Positions 14,055 through 20,750 of a DNA stretch of 21,143 bases are shown here, piece by piece. The position numbers and the translations under genes are program-made. Positions within the stretch are counted from its first letter, which is position 1; each line of letters opens with the position of its first letter. Origin of the DNA: an uncultured Oscillospiraceae bacterium (GTDB taxonomy: Bacteria; Bacillota; Clostridia; Oscillospirales; Acutalibacteraceae). A model generated the notes under the pieces. It was given only the letters and a program-made list of their open reading frames with translations, searched no databases and was not told the DNA's origin. The DNA is taken from positions 1-21,143 of the forward strand of contig CAJUPK010000026.1 in assembly GCA_910588415.1 (NCBI GenBank). The letters run 5' to 3'.

Positions 14055-15092
14055 TTACTGGGCCTTTTTTTCCGTCATTTTTGTGAGCAGGAGCAGCAGA
14101 GTGGTCTTTTCCTCCTGGCTCAGCCCGGCTGTAACCTGGTCTGCCCACTGGCTTAACCGGGTGCGGATGACTGGAGCCAGGGCCTGGCCCTTTCCGGTCA
14201 GATAGAGCTTGTTCTGCCGGCGGTCAGCCTGGTCTGTCTCCCGGTAGAGAAAGCCCAGTTCCTCCAGCTTTTTGGTGCGCCTTGCCACAGTACACTTATC
14301 CAAATACATGTGATTGGCAATGCCGTCCTGGCTGGAACCAGGGTGCCGGTCCACATGAAGGAGGATCATGTACATGGCCCCGGCAAAATCGTATTCTTTC
14401 AGGCTTTCCGTCATGAATTTTTTCCGGCTCCGCATCAAAAAGGTCAGCGCCCGGCCCAGTTCCCGGGGAAACCTTCCCCCCTCGGCGGGAGCCAGGCTTA
14501 CCTGGCACACATCGGAGAAGATTCTGCCCTGGTCCAGCTCTTTGGGCACCACCACATGATAAAGGGCGTCCATGGCCTGGGCCACCTGCCCGTCTGCCAT
14601 GGGGGAGACAGGGACATTTCCGGCGGGCAGAAGCATAATCTGATAATCCACCCCAAACAGCTGGCTGACCACCCCGGTGGGCTGGGCTCCGCAGCGCAGA
14701 TAGAACCCGATGCGCCGCTGACGCAGGGCCGCGTCCTCGGGCGTGAGAGCGGCTTGGGGGCTTTCCACTTCAAAGAGGATGCAGCAAAGCCCCTGTTCTT
14801 CCGCGGCCTGCCGGAGCATGGCTAGGGCCTGGGAGCCAATCCCCTGATTGCGGTACTGGGGCTCTACAGCAAAGTAATTGAGCAGGGCAGCGGGCAGGGC
14901 GGGGTCCAGGATAAAGATTCCGTAGGCAGTGAGAGTGTTCCCCTCAAACAGGCCATAGGCGGCTTGCTGGCCGGCCTGGGTAAGGGCCTCCATGCGAGAC
15001 CAGGGCATCAATTCATCGGGAGGGAAATCCCGGGCCAAGGAGGGCTGGTAGAGAGCATGGAGCTGGCTGACGGTCAAAGGGCGAAGGTCCAT
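14055..15092 (-). CDS. GNAT acetyltransferase-MarR regulator fusion
   Basis: This 345-residue protein has two domains. Residues 1-155 form a GNAT domain with acetyl-CoA motif VEPQYRNQGIGSQAL (Q83-x-x-G86) and the late RIGFYLRCGAQPTG segment. Residues about 210-345 form a MarR winged helix: DFAGAMYMILLHVDRHPG, recognition region YLDKCTVARRTKKLEELGFL, and wing RETDQADRRQNKLYLTGKG. The order, acetyltransferase first and regulator last, differs from the MarR-first fusions commonly annotated. It may sense acetyl-CoA or a substrate and regulate nearby genes, but its targets are unknown. The start at 15092 is chosen because AAAGGA lies 9 nt before it; an in-frame ATG at 15113 lacks such a site. It converges on the MoxR operon. 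Confidence 0.88.
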   Translation of the reverse strand: MDLRPLTVSQLHALYQPSLARDFPPDELMPWSRMEALTQAGQQAAYGLFEGNTLTAYGIFILDPALPAALLNYFAVEPQYRNQGIGSQALAMLRQAAEEQGLCCILFEVESPQAALTPEDAALRQRRIGFYLRCGAQPTGVVSQLFGVDYQIMLLPAGNVPVSPMADGQVAQAMDALYHVVVPKELDQGRIFSDVCQVSLAPAEGGRFPRELGRALTFLMRSRKKFMTESLKEYDFAGAMYMILLHVDRHPGSSQDGIANHMYLDKCTVARRTKKLEELGFLYRETDQADRRQNKLYLTGKGQALAPVIRTRLSQWADQVTAGLSQEEKTTLLLLLTKMTEKKAQ

Positions 15093-15149
15093 AGTGTAGA
15101 TTCCTTTCAGCATATAAGCGTCATACCGTGTAGGCGGTGGGGCGGATGG

Positions 15150-15208
15150 TATAGTAAACGCGCTGCGGGCACACCCGTGCCCCTAGGTTCAGAACGGCGT
15201 TAACTATA
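15150..15208. repeat. Palindromic repeat, copy 2
   Basis: The outer stem TATAGTAAACGC (15150-15161) pairs with GCGTTAACTATA (15197-15208) at 11 of 12 positions. Inside is the perfect hairpin GGGCAC/GTGCCC (15167-15172/15177-15182) and a small GTTC..GAAC pairing. The right end matches 209-227 at 16 of 19 bases. It lies upstream of the GNAT-MarR gene and could overlap its promoter, since the ends carry TATAGT/TATACC-like boxes. Confidence 0.6.
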
Positions 15209-15379
15209 AAAAGGGAAAGGGCATTTTCTTTATTCTATCAGATTTTCGCGCCCAGAGCAAGGAGAAAAATCTGCAGGGCCGCCAATCTAAGAGGAAATTC
15301 CCTCTTGCGGGGGATGGTGGGGATGCGGGGGGAGAAGAGCGGCGGGTGTGGCTGGCCCTCTGCTTTTTAGAGCAAACCC

Positions 15380-15409
15380 TTAACTTCCACCGCGAAATGC
15401 CGATATAAC
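15380..15409 (+). promoter_or_regulatory. Promoter of the unknown two-gene operon (sigma-A or sigma-28-like)
   Basis: GCCGATAT at 15399-15406 with TTAA at 15380-15383 and a 15-bp spacer matches the sigma-28/SigD pattern (TAAA-N15-GCCGATAT) at all -10 bases and three of four -35 bases. The same stretch can be read as a sigma-A promoter, TTAACT-18 bp-TATAAC. The sequence cannot separate the two. The rest of 15209-15565 contains no gene. Confidence 0.5.
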
Positions 15410-15428
15410 AGATAAGAGTAAAAATTTA

Positions 15429-15518
15429 GAAAACAAGAGGGCTGGCGCTAGAGCTCCTGCGGTTAGCAAGCGGGCAGAGTGGTGCCGTAAATGCAGCCCA
15501 CTGTTTTGTCTTGTTTTC
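15429..15518 (+). promoter_or_regulatory. Structured 5' leader of the unknown operon
   Basis: GAAAACAAGA (15429-15438) pairs perfectly with TCTTGTTTTC (15509-15518), and the adjoining GGGCTG (15439-15444) pairs with CAGCCC (15494-15499), leaving a 9-nt bulge. The 49-nt interior can fold further (CTC-TGC with GCAGAG, and GC-rich pairs). It lies between the likely transcription start near 15415 and the ribosome site near 15554. It matches no riboswitch class recognised by eye. Confidence 0.4.
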
Positions 15519-15565
15519 GGGAGGAATCCTTCCCACGATAAATCGATAGTAAGAGGTGTGTTCTT

Positions 15566-16003
15566 ATGACAATCACACAGATGGTGCAAAACCAGCAGCA
15601 GCAACGGATCGGAGAAATTTCTCAGAGAACACAGGGCAGGCCCCATGTCAATCCCTATGGCACGCCTGGCATGAGCTTAAACGATGCAGGGGATTATCGA
15701 AAAATGGTCCCTGTGGACGAGGGCGTGGTGCGGCAGGTCAAGCAGATCGCGCTGAGCCACATGAAGAACGGCTACGGGGTTAGCGATGGCGAGGATGTCA
15801 GCGCGGTGATTCGCGACTATGCCATGTCTCTTTCCCCAGAAAAACGGTTGAGCGCCTCTTGGACGCTGAACGAGATTTTCCACCGGGAGGCTGTCCGGCT
15901 GGGCGAGTTTGTCCACCAACAAGACCCCAGCTGGGACTGGGGAAAGCCTTTTGATACCAGCATTTTAGACCATTGCCCCCAGGGGATTGACACCAGAATA
16001 TAG
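15566..16003 (+). CDS. Hypothetical protein, first gene of an unknown operon
   Basis: This 145-residue soluble protein has no signal peptide or membrane helix and was not recognised. The first 40 or so residues are polar, Gln-rich and probably flexible (QNQQQQRIG, then RPHVNPYGTPGMS). The rest looks helical and globular: VVRQVKQIALSHMKNGYGVSDGEDVSAVIRDYAM, then SASWTLNEIFHREAVRLGEFV and a Trp-containing tail (DPSWDWGKPFDTSILD). The ORF follows AGAGGTG with 8 nt spacing. The next gene starts 16 bp after its stop, so the two should be co-transcribed and may act together. The coding call is firm from codon use and ribosome site; the function is unknown. Confidence 0.75.
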   Translation: MTITQMVQNQQQQRIGEISQRTQGRPHVNPYGTPGMSLNDAGDYRKMVPVDEGVVRQVKQIALSHMKNGYGVSDGEDVSAVIRDYAMSLSPEKRLSASWTLNEIFHREAVRLGEFVHQQDPSWDWGKPFDTSILDHCPQGIDTRI

Positions 16004-16019
16004 ACAGGAGATGAAAACT

Positions 16020-17531
16020 ATGCTTCCGGGCATTCCTTGCAGTTCCTATAACATGCAGAACCAGATAACCACGGGCGCACCCCAGACGGGTTTTCGCTGT
16101 GACCCCAGCGCCGCGGTACGTTCCGCTGGCAAAAATACGGCCCCCGGCACGGACATCCGTGCCATTGGCACGCTAAAAAGTTTTGATGAAGCCGCCCGGC
16201 AGGGTTACCGGGAGGACTACTCCATCCAGGACGCGGCGGAAAGCCTGTGGCGAAAGGAGACCCAGACGATCCATCTAAAAGACCTGGAGGACCCGGAGAA
16301 GTCCAAAGAATTTCTGGAGAACTGGCGTTTACAGGCCCGGTGGGACCTGGGAATCCAGGGCGGCCCCACAAAGGACGAGGTGATCTCCGCCTATATACAG
16401 GGCCTGCGGCAGAATGGCTTGAGCGGAGAGGTGGATTTCAGCGTTCTGACCCGGGAACTGGCCTCTTTCAAAGCCACCACTCCAGAGGAGCTGGAGGACG
16501 GCCTGGACTATGTGGCCTCCCGCTATGTGGCGCTGCTGGATAAGCTGGAGCGCAACTTCCAGGGGGAAGAGTTGGCTGCGCGGACTGCAAAATTAGAGGA
16601 AGTGTATCAAGCGGGAAAAGCCGAGATGATCAACGGCTACACCCAGTTTTTACAGGACAACTTAGGACTGTCTGACAGCAACGCCCAGACAGTCCGGGAC
16701 AGTCTCTCCGCCATTCTGGCCGGAAAGGAGGAGGCCTGCCGCAGCACGCTGAAGCAGGTGCATGAAGCTGTGGAGCAAGCCGGACCTGACAGCCTGTGGC
16801 TTCAAAACCATGACGCCTACATAGCCTCCCAGCTTCGGGCGGCAAGTACGGCAGGCATGGCGGGAGAGAGCCAGCCCCTGTATTCTGTCCAGGACCTGGC
16901 CGCTGCCGGCCAGATTGCCCAGAGCTACCAGAAGGAGATCGCCTATGCGTCCTCCCTCCGAAACGAGGCGGTGCTGGCTCTTGATCTCTCTATGGCGGAC
17001 ATGAAAGCAGAGACCATGATCTCCCAGGGGCTGGTAAGCGAAAATATGGCCGCTTTGCTTCGGGAAAGCCGGGCTCAGGGGCACGAAAATGTCCTGTCGG
17101 CGCTGAACCAGGCCCTGGCCCGGCGGGAGAATACCCGTGCGCCCGGCGAGCCCAAAGGGACATTTGCGCCTGTGGACCGGGCGGTGTTTCAGGGGATTTA
17201 CCGCGCCACAATGGATGCCTACCGGCAAAACGGAGGCGATGCCGTCAAAGCCATCCAGGCTGGCGTTTCTGCCGGACAGAAACTGACCGCCCAGGCTGCC
17301 GCCAAAGCCCCCAAGGCCGCTCGCTGGGGCAATTCCATCAAAAGTTATTGGCAGGAGTTCTACAAAACTCCGGAGACGCGGACGCCCTCCCGTTTGGACA
17401 CACAAATGAACAACCTGCTGATTCTGGCAGGCCGGACTGCAAGGCCCCCGTGCTCTGCCTATCAGCAATATGTAACCAGCTGGCAGGATTTCCTGACTTC
17501 CATGGGCGGCGGAGTGGATGTGCGGGCTTGA
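16020..17531 (+). CDS. Hypothetical helical protein, second gene of an unknown operon
   Basis: This product of about 503 residues was not recognised as any family. It has no signal peptide or membrane segment. Apart from a polar, Gly/Pro/Thr-containing first 45 residues it is predicted mostly alpha-helical, with amphipathic stretches such as ELEDGLDYVASRYVALLDKLERNFQGEELAARTAKLEEVYQAGKAEM and a long Ala/Gln/Glu-rich middle. The C-terminal part is basic and Ala-rich (KLTAQAAAKAPKAARWG), ending in a Trp/Tyr-containing segment. It could be a scaffold or secretion-related protein. The start at 16020 is preferred over 16011 because ACAGGAG directly abuts 16011 but is 9 nt from 16020. Neighbours are unrelated genes. 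Confidence 0.75.
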   Translation: MLPGIPCSSYNMQNQITTGAPQTGFRCDPSAAVRSAGKNTAPGTDIRAIGTLKSFDEAARQGYREDYSIQDAAESLWRKETQTIHLKDLEDPEKSKEFLENWRLQARWDLGIQGGPTKDEVISAYIQGLRQNGLSGEVDFSVLTRELASFKATTPEELEDGLDYVASRYVALLDKLERNFQGEELAARTAKLEEVYQAGKAEMINGYTQFLQDNLGLSDSNAQTVRDSLSAILAGKEEACRSTLKQVHEAVEQAGPDSLWLQNHDAYIASQLRAASTAGMAGESQPLYSVQDLAAAGQIAQSYQKEIAYASSLRNEAVLALDLSMADMKAETMISQGLVSENMAALLRESRAQGHENVLSALNQALARRENTRAPGEPKGTFAPVDRAVFQGIYRATMDAYRQNGGDAVKAIQAGVSAGQKLTAQAAAKAPKAARWGNSIKSYWQEFYKTPETRTPSRLDTQMNNLLILAGRTARPPCSAYQQYVTSWQDFLTSMGGGVDVRA

Positions 17532-17642
17532 ATGGTAAAGGAGCCATAAGGAACCCCCAGTGCCTTTGGGACAAGGGGAGAGTGTTGACAAAGGCAGAGG
17601 AAGAATAAGGAAATGACAGGAAAGAGCTGAGCGTGGGAAAAA

Positions 17643-17658
17643 GACGCCTATTGGCGTC
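17643..17658. repeat. Small hairpin
   Basis: GACGCC/GGCGTC enclose TATT. No T-run follows. It lies in the 306-bp gap between the unknown operon and the CPBP gene, which holds no gene. Confidence 0.5.
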
Positions 17659-17702
17659 CATTCAAATCGATGATTCGCTGTTTAAGGTTAAAAGCCATAG
17701 CA

Positions 17703-17736
17703 AAAAAGAGGCCGTAATCTTCCGCTGCCTCTTTTT
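17703..17736. terminator. Bidirectional terminator between the unknown operon and the CPBP gene
   Basis: AAAAAGAGGC (17703-17712) pairs perfectly with GCCTCTTTTT (17727-17736). Read on the minus strand the stem ends in a run of six T's, so it can stop the convergent CPBP transcript as well as the + strand operon. Confidence 0.75.
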
Positions 17737-17779
17737 CGCCGCAAACCGTGTGTTAATTATGCAAGTGATGTAAGGTATG

Positions 17780-17814
17780 GGTCCCCTTCTGTACATCTGT
17801 ACAGCAAGGGGACC
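17780..17814. repeat. Long hairpin behind the CPBP gene
   Basis: GGTCCCCTT (17780-17788) pairs with AAGGGGACC (17806-17814), and CTGTAC/GTACAG (17789-17794/17799-17804) continues the stem to a four-base loop with one bulged C. That is 15 base pairs. It lies 24 bp from the CPBP stop on its 3' side and may be an mRNA-protecting or terminating hairpin. Confidence 0.6.
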
Positions 17815-17837
17815 TTCGCATTTGATCTATCGCTTTT

Positions 17838-18599
17838 TCAGAGCTTGCCCATTCCTTTTATCTTGTTTTGGGCTTTTACCCAAGCATAGGAGCATAAGCC
17901 TAAAAGTATGGCTGTGGTTATATTTCCCCATATATTATCATGGATGATGTAAATCCCCGATAAGGAATTTACAATGCAGTGAAACAATACGCAAAGCCAC
18001 AGGCTGCCCGTATTTTTTCTTATGCCTGCCAAAGCAAAACTTAATCCGAATACGTTTATTCCAAATGCCAAATAGTTTTGTCCATATTGGCCTACACCCT
18101 GTATGTAAAACAAAGGCAAATGCCACAGCCACCAAATCATACTCACTATAATGGTTGATACAGTGAATGAATACCTTTTCTCCAGTTCGGGTTGAAGAAT
18201 ATACCGCCAGCCCGCCTCTTCCAATCCGCCCATAGCAAGCATCATGGGAACCATAACAAAAATCGCAAAGACAGGCGCTCCGCTTTCGTACCCGGAAATT
18301 AGGCATTGGGGCAGAATAAACAGGACCGCCATAAGCGCTACCATCCCGTAGGAAAACACAGGGTGCTTTAAGTCAAAGATATTTTTTAGCCATTCCCTAA
18401 TGCCAGCCACTTTGTGGTTGTGCCTTAATGATAGGTAAGAGGCGATTGTAGGGGACCACCCGCCTAGCAGGTATGGCACATATAGCCACTTGTTGTCATT
18501 GAGCGAGGTTCCGCTAAAACTGCATAATAAGCATATCCCCCAGGCAATCAGCATAATCAGAAAGGTAAGGCTCAAATAATGTTTGCTCAGTTTACTCAT
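17838..18599 (-). CDS. CPBP family intramembrane metalloprotease
   Basis: This polytopic membrane protein of 253 residues belongs to the CAAX protease and bacteriocin-processing (CPBP/Abi) family. The diagnostic motif 1 is GGLEEAGWRY (E127, E128, R132); motif 2 has H160 in WWLWHLPLF; motif 3 contains H207 and N211 in VLFHCIVN. These are the expected metal-binding and catalytic residues. Members cleave prenylated-like or peptide substrates, or give bacteriocin self-immunity; the substrate here is unknown. The gene is clearly more AT-rich than its neighbours, which suggests horizontal acquisition. AAGGAGACAG precedes the start, and a TATAAT box (complement of 18635-18640) lies upstream. It is divergent from the MFS gene. 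Confidence 0.9.
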   Translation of the reverse strand: MSKLSKHYLSLTFLIMLIAWGICLLCSFSGTSLNDNKWLYVPYLLGGWSPTIASYLSLRHNHKVAGIREWLKNIFDLKHPVFSYGMVALMAVLFILPQCLISGYESGAPVFAIFVMVPMMLAMGGLEEAGWRYILQPELEKRYSFTVSTIIVSMIWWLWHLPLFYIQGVGQYGQNYLAFGINVFGLSFALAGIRKNTGSLWLCVLFHCIVNSLSGIYIIHDNIWGNITTAILLGLCSYAWVKAQNKIKGMGKL

Positions 18600-18634
18600 G
18601 GTTCTTCTGTCTCCTTAAACACCAATTTACTAAT

Positions 18635-18640
18635 ATTATA
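18635..18640 (-). promoter_or_regulatory. -10 box of the CPBP gene
   Basis: A perfect TATAAT on the minus strand lies 36 bp upstream of the start codon. The -35 region is AT-rich and only weakly consensus-like. Confidence 0.5.
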
Positions 18641-18758
18641 CACCTGCATTCTAAAAAAATAAAATAGATTCCTATGTTTGGGAGTGTCCGAAACGCGCTT
18701 TTTTGCAGCCGAAAGATTTCTCCTGTAACAGCCCGCACTCTCCGGCATGGTCTCCGCC

Positions 18759-18788
18759 TTGACACATCTCCAGCCGCTGTGTTACAAT
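18759..18788 (+). promoter_or_regulatory. Promoter of the MFS gene
   Basis: TTGACA at 18759-18764 and TACAAT at 18783-18788 are 18 bp apart. Transcription from about 18795 leaves a leader of some 208 nt before the MFS start at 19003, long enough for attenuation control. Confidence 0.75.
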
Positions 18789-18851
18789 TAGCAAGCAATC
18801 TGGTCCACCCGTTTACCACCAACAAAACCCATTCTGTTCGGAGAGAACATC

Positions 18852-18905
18852 ATGCAAAACATTTCTTTACCCCTCTGTATTGTTTGCGCTCCATGCAAGG
18901 CTTGA
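18852..18905 (+). CDS. 17-residue leader peptide in front of the MFS gene
   Basis: An ATG with a GGAG site 8 nt upstream opens a short frame, MQNISLPLCIVCAPCKA, ending at TGA 18903-18905. The stop lies in the loop of the hairpin at 18888-18921. Short leader peptides of this kind drive ribosome-mediated induction of antibiotic resistance genes such as mef, erm and tet(M). The peptide itself does not match one recalled, so the inducing drug cannot be named. Confidence 0.6.
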   Translation: MQNISLPLCIVCAPCKA

Positions 18906-18961
18906 GGACACTGCATGGAGCATAGAGGCTAAAGGGCCGCGCCCGGTCAGTCCTCGGGCTT
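18888..18961 (+). promoter_or_regulatory. Attenuator-like alternative RNA structures before the MFS gene
   Basis: Hairpin 1 pairs GCTCCATGCA (18888-18897) with TGCATGGAGC (18912-18921). The 14-nt loop contains AGGCTTGAGGAC (18898-18909), which pairs over all 12 bases (with G-U pairs) with GTCCTCGGGCTT (18950-18961). A third, competing helix is GCCCG/CGGGC (18941-18945/18955-18959), followed by TTTGCTTATT. Helices 1 and 2 are hard to form fully together. A ribosome on the leader peptide would open helix 1. Whether the output is termination or translation control is not clear. Confidence 0.55.
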
Positions 18962-19002
18962 TGCTTATTGGATCACATTCCAATCAAAAGGAGCAAAGTC
19001 AA

Positions 19003-20307
19003 ATGAAAAAATATAAATCCCTAAAGTCCTACTTGCTGTTGTGGAGCACCCAGTCTCTCTCCGCTTTAGGCAGTACCATGACTGGCTATGCCCTGATTTT
19101 GTGGCTCTACCGGCAAAGGGGCTCTGCGCTGGAGACGGCCATGCTCTCTATCTGTTCCTACGCGCCCTATGTGCTTGTAAGTATCTTTGCGGGAGCGCTC
19201 AGCGACCGCTGGAACAAAAAGCGCACCATGCTGGTGTGCGACCTGCTGGCCGCTATGGGCACAGTGGTGGTGCTGGTCCTGCTGAAAACCGGCCAGCTGG
19301 CGCCCTGGCATCTGTATGGGCTCAATGCCATAAACGGCTTGATGAACACCGTGCAGCAGCCAGCCAGTGATGTGGCGGCCACGTTGCTGGTTCCCAAAAA
19401 GTACTACCAGAAGACCAGCGGCCTGCGGTCGTTTTCCTCGTCGCTAAACACCATTCTGCACCCGGTGATTGCCTCCGCGCTGTTCGGATTTTGGGGCATG
19501 GAGGCAGTGATTGCCGTTGACCTGGCCACTTTTGCCCTTGCCTTTGTCACTCTTCTGTTCTTTATTTCTATCCCGGAGATCCCCGCTGGGGACAAACCCC
19601 GGGAGAAGCTGCTGGCGGCGGCAAAATCCGGGCTGGATTGGCTGGGGGCCAATGGGCTGGTTTTACATCTCATCCTCTTTTTGGCTTTTATCAACCTGGT
19701 GGCCTCGGCGTATAACGCCGCGCTGCCCGCCATGCTGCTTAGCCGGGAAAACGGCGGCGAGACAGTGCTGGGGTTGGTGAACGCCGCAGTCGGCGCCGCC
19801 TCGCTGGTAGGCGGGGTGATTGCCACTCTGCTGCCCCCGCCAAAGAACCGGGTCCGGTCCATCTGCGGCGCTTTGATGCTGTCCATGAGCACGGAGAACT
19901 TTCTGCTGGCCTTTGGACGCACGCCCTGGGCCTGGTGTGTGGGGGCTGTGCTGGGCTGGCTGCCAATCCCCCTGATGAACGCCCATATGGACGTTATTTT
20001 CCGTTCTGCCATTCCCGTGGACATGCAGGGGCGGGTGTACTCCTGCCGCAACACATTGCAGTTTTTCACCATACCCCTGGGCTACTTTTTGGGCGGGCTG
20101 CTGGTGGACCGGGTCTTCGAGCCGCTGATGGCCGCGGTTTCTCAGGACAGCCTGCTGGTCTTCCTGTTTGGCCAGGGGAAGGGCTCTGGCGCGGCGGCGC
20201 TGTTCTCTGCGCTGGGCCTGGCGGGAGTTCTGGTCTGCCTGATTTTTTACGGCATTTTGCGGCAATATCGTGGGGCAGACCCCAATATCCACCCCGCGGG
20301 TAAGTAA
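19003..20307 (+). CDS. MFS efflux transporter, Mef-like
   Basis: This inner-membrane proton-driven exporter of 434 residues has about twelve hydrophobic segments. The MFS motif A is GALSDRWNKKRTML (residues 64-77) between helices 2 and 3. The layout (SYLLLWSTQSLSALGSTMTGYALILWLYRQRGSALETAM, then PASDVAATLLVPKKYYQKTSGL and QGRVYSCRNTLQFFTIPLG) resembles macrolide-type MefA/MefE-like exporters. The substrate is not proven, but the leader-peptide arrangement supports an antibiotic. ATG 19003 follows AAAAGGAG; the in-frame extension to 18880 would span the leader structures and is rejected. Its base composition is GC-rich like the host genes. Confidence 0.88.
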   Translation: MKKYKSLKSYLLLWSTQSLSALGSTMTGYALILWLYRQRGSALETAMLSICSYAPYVLVSIFAGALSDRWNKKRTMLVCDLLAAMGTVVVLVLLKTGQLAPWHLYGLNAINGLMNTVQQPASDVAATLLVPKKYYQKTSGLRSFSSSLNTILHPVIASALFGFWGMEAVIAVDLATFALAFVTLLFFISIPEIPAGDKPREKLLAAAKSGLDWLGANGLVLHLILFLAFINLVASAYNAALPAMLLSRENGGETVLGLVNAAVGAASLVGGVIATLLPPPKNRVRSICGALMLSMSTENFLLAFGRTPWAWCVGAVLGWLPIPLMNAHMDVIFRSAIPVDMQGRVYSCRNTLQFFTIPLGYFLGGLLVDRVFEPLMAAVSQDSLLVFLFGQGKGSGAAALFSALGLAGVLVCLIFYGILRQYRGADPNIHPAGK

Positions 20308-20596
20308 GGGATGGGAAGGTGCGAACAGGCTGGCCAACAGCCATGTCCCCGGATTTAGGTCCTTATAGACCTGCCAGCAGCCTGGCGGTGCCCCCCATGG
20401 GCGCACCCACATGGATGGATGTGCAAGCCTTTTGCCCCGGTTGAAATATCCTTTTGGTATCCATATTGCCCTATACTTGGGCTCAGCCAATCGCAAAACC
20501 CGCCGGAATCTCCAGGGATTCCAGCGGGTTTGCTGTGTTTATATGGGGCGGTTGCCCGTATCCGGTGCCATGGGCATGGAACGGGATTCAAGGCGC
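20308..20596. other. Non-coding stretch after the MFS gene
   Basis: No gene with a ribosome site or convincing composition was found. The stretch contains a GGTC/GACC hairpin near 20360 and the strong hairpin at 20496-20531. Open frames here overlap one another on both strands and look like chance. Confidence 0.5.
20496..20531 (+). terminator. Terminator-like hairpin behind the MFS gene
   Basis: AAACCCGC (20496-20503) pairs with GCGGGTTT (20524-20531), and an inner GGAATC/GATTCC stem (20505-20510/20517-20522) continues after a mismatched base on each side. T's are in the stem (GGGTTTGC). It is some 190 bp behind the MFS stop, so it probably ends that transcript. Confidence 0.6.
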
Positions 20597-20701
20597 TTAC
20601 CCTACAGCGGCAATCAGCGAGGACACAACCGCAGTGCCGCCCCAATATATGAACGGCCTGCTTAAATGCGGTATCCTGGGTGAAAACATGGTAATTTCCA
20701 T
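20597..20701 (-). CDS. 34-residue small hydrophobic protein
   Basis: This short ORF (34 residues) begins at 20701 with an AGGAGG site 8 nt upstream. The N-terminal half is polar and basic (MEITMFSPRIPHLSRPF), followed by a hydrophobic stretch, FIYWGGTAVVSSLIAAVG, which could span or insert into a membrane. Its ribosome site partly lies in the 3' arm of the 14-bp inverted repeat at 20712-20750, which suggests that translation is restrained. It might be a leader or signalling peptide, a type I toxin-like peptide, or chance. No homolog was recognised. Confidence 0.4.
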   Translation of the reverse strand: MEITMFSPRIPHLSRPFIYWGGTAVVSSLIAAVG

Positions 20702-20711
20702 CGTGTTATCC

Positions 20712-20750
20712 TCCTGTTCAGATTTGGGGAAGTGCGAAATCTGAACAGGA
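20712..20750 (-). promoter_or_regulatory. 14-bp perfect inverted repeat covering the ribosome site of the small ORF
   Basis: TCCTGTTCAGATTT (20712-20725) is the exact reverse complement of AAATCTGAACAGGA (20737-20750), with an 11-nt spacer. On the minus strand the 3' arm ends in AGGA, the first four bases of the AGGAGG ribosome site of the 34-residue ORF. It can therefore hide that site in mRNA. It could also be a protein-binding dyad. Confidence 0.6.

Noticed and set aside
15480..15493. T-box-like motif (AGTGGTGCCG) in the leader of the unknown operon
   Set aside because: It resembles the T-box antiterminator consensus only loosely. There is no space for a stem I, and the downstream genes are not amino-acid related.
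15410..15565. Cyclic-di-GMP riboswitch before the possible sigma-28 operon
   Set aside because: I looked for the class I CGCAAAGC and class II core motifs and found neither, so the leader is reported only as unassigned structure.
18880..19002. N-terminal extension of the MFS transporter from 18880
   Set aside because: It overlaps the leader peptide and attenuator region. The AAAAGGAG site and membrane-protein start at 19003 are better.
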